A stretch of 64,000 nucleotides of DNA, from contig OX438750.1 in NCBI GenBank assembly GCA_949316235.1, positions 5,209,865-5,273,864 on the forward strand, read 5' to 3'. A program made the position numbers and the translations under genes. The DNA comes from Oegoconia quadripuncta (taxonomy: Eukaryota; Arthropoda; Insecta; Lepidoptera; Autostichidae). The notes under the pieces were generated by a model. The model ran no database searches. It was given only the letters and a program-made list of their open reading frames with translations, and was not told the DNA's origin. Numbering within the stretch: position 1 is the first letter of the stretch; each line of letters opens with the position of its first letter. Positions 63,585-64,000 of this stretch are shown piece after piece.

Positions 63585-63733
63585 AACCGGATGCCGTTTC
63601 TGTTGTGTCGTGTTGTGTGTTAATGTGTGCCGTGCCGTGTCGTGTCTTCGTGTTCGTTCTGCTGAGCGAGGGATCAACTAAATCGATCTCTTGTCTCATC
63701 TCAATCGAGATGAGCATTCGTTCATTGACGTTG

Positions 63734-63786
<53 letters not shown>

Positions 63787-63857
63787 GCCCGACCGACGGG
63801 CACACGACACACACTCGTGCCTCAGCGCTGCTGCGATTTAATTATGATAAAAAAAAA

Positions 63858-63873
63858 GGCCCTTTTCAGGGCC
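63858..63873 (+). terminator. Histone 3' stem-loop of H3, unit 6
   Basis: GGCCCTTTTCAGGGCC. Confidence 0.95.
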
Positions 63874-64000
63874 GCAAAAGTTTCAAACTATAAAAAATGT
63901 TTCAAAGCCGATCGTACGCATCGACCGACACCGACTCTATATAGGTACCTACTACTACTACTATGAAATAAATAATTTACAATTTCCATATACGTACGTA

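Overview
The window is a tandem array of replication-dependent histone genes from an animal, almost certainly an insect. The histones are intronless and end in the metazoan 3' stem-loop (GGCCCTTTTCAGGGCC). H4 begins MTGRGKGG as in insects, and the interrupting retroelements belong to the arthropod-rich Jockey clade. The spacers are packed with tetranucleotide microsatellites (CATA, CTAC, CGTT, TTAG, CAAA). The look is aphid-like or hemipteran, but that narrower placement is only an impression.

Layout: five complete units and most of a sixth. Each has the order H4 - H1 - H2A - H2B - H3, all on the + strand, with a basic length of about 7.65 kb. Units run 8-7683, 7684-15310, 15311-31190, 31191-41889, 41890-49538 and 49539-64000 (cut by the window end). 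There are 30 histone genes. The encoded proteins are identical between units except for one H2A copy (45864-46235) that lacks Val49. Most unit-to-unit variation is in microsatellite length and homopolymers.

Five non-LTR retrotransposon insertions, all on the + strand, interrupt units 3, 4 and 6. A (15654-18058) is a gag-only element sitting at the predicted H4 transcription start. B (23061-28961) and D (56023-61937) are full-length gag + endonuclease/reverse-transcriptase elements sitting at the predicted H2B transcription start. C (36514-39515) is a gag-only element at exactly the same H2B position. E (50781-51952) is a 5'-truncated copy of the B/D family in a (CATA)n microsatellite of the H4-H1 spacer. 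A-D are flanked by 10-14 bp target duplications and end in poly(A).

How the parts may work together: the three H2B insertions hit the same nucleotide, and both targeted sites lie about 31 bp downstream of the histone TATA box. All four full-length elements begin with the same 5' end (CATTCCGCTCCGCGCC), an Inr-like start with a DPE-like GCACGT at exactly +28 to +33. In A (closely) and C (within two bases) this puts the element's own Inr where the histone start was. The elements thus look like transcription-start-targeting parasites of histone promoters that may borrow the host TATA box. C shares with the autonomous B/D elements a 3' UTR whose hairpins are preserved by compensatory base changes, so C probably uses their reverse transcriptase. 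A has a different 3' UTR and probably depends on an H4-specific partner not in this window. Three of six H2B genes and one of six H4 genes are separated from their TATA boxes; only units 1, 2 and 5 are uninterrupted.
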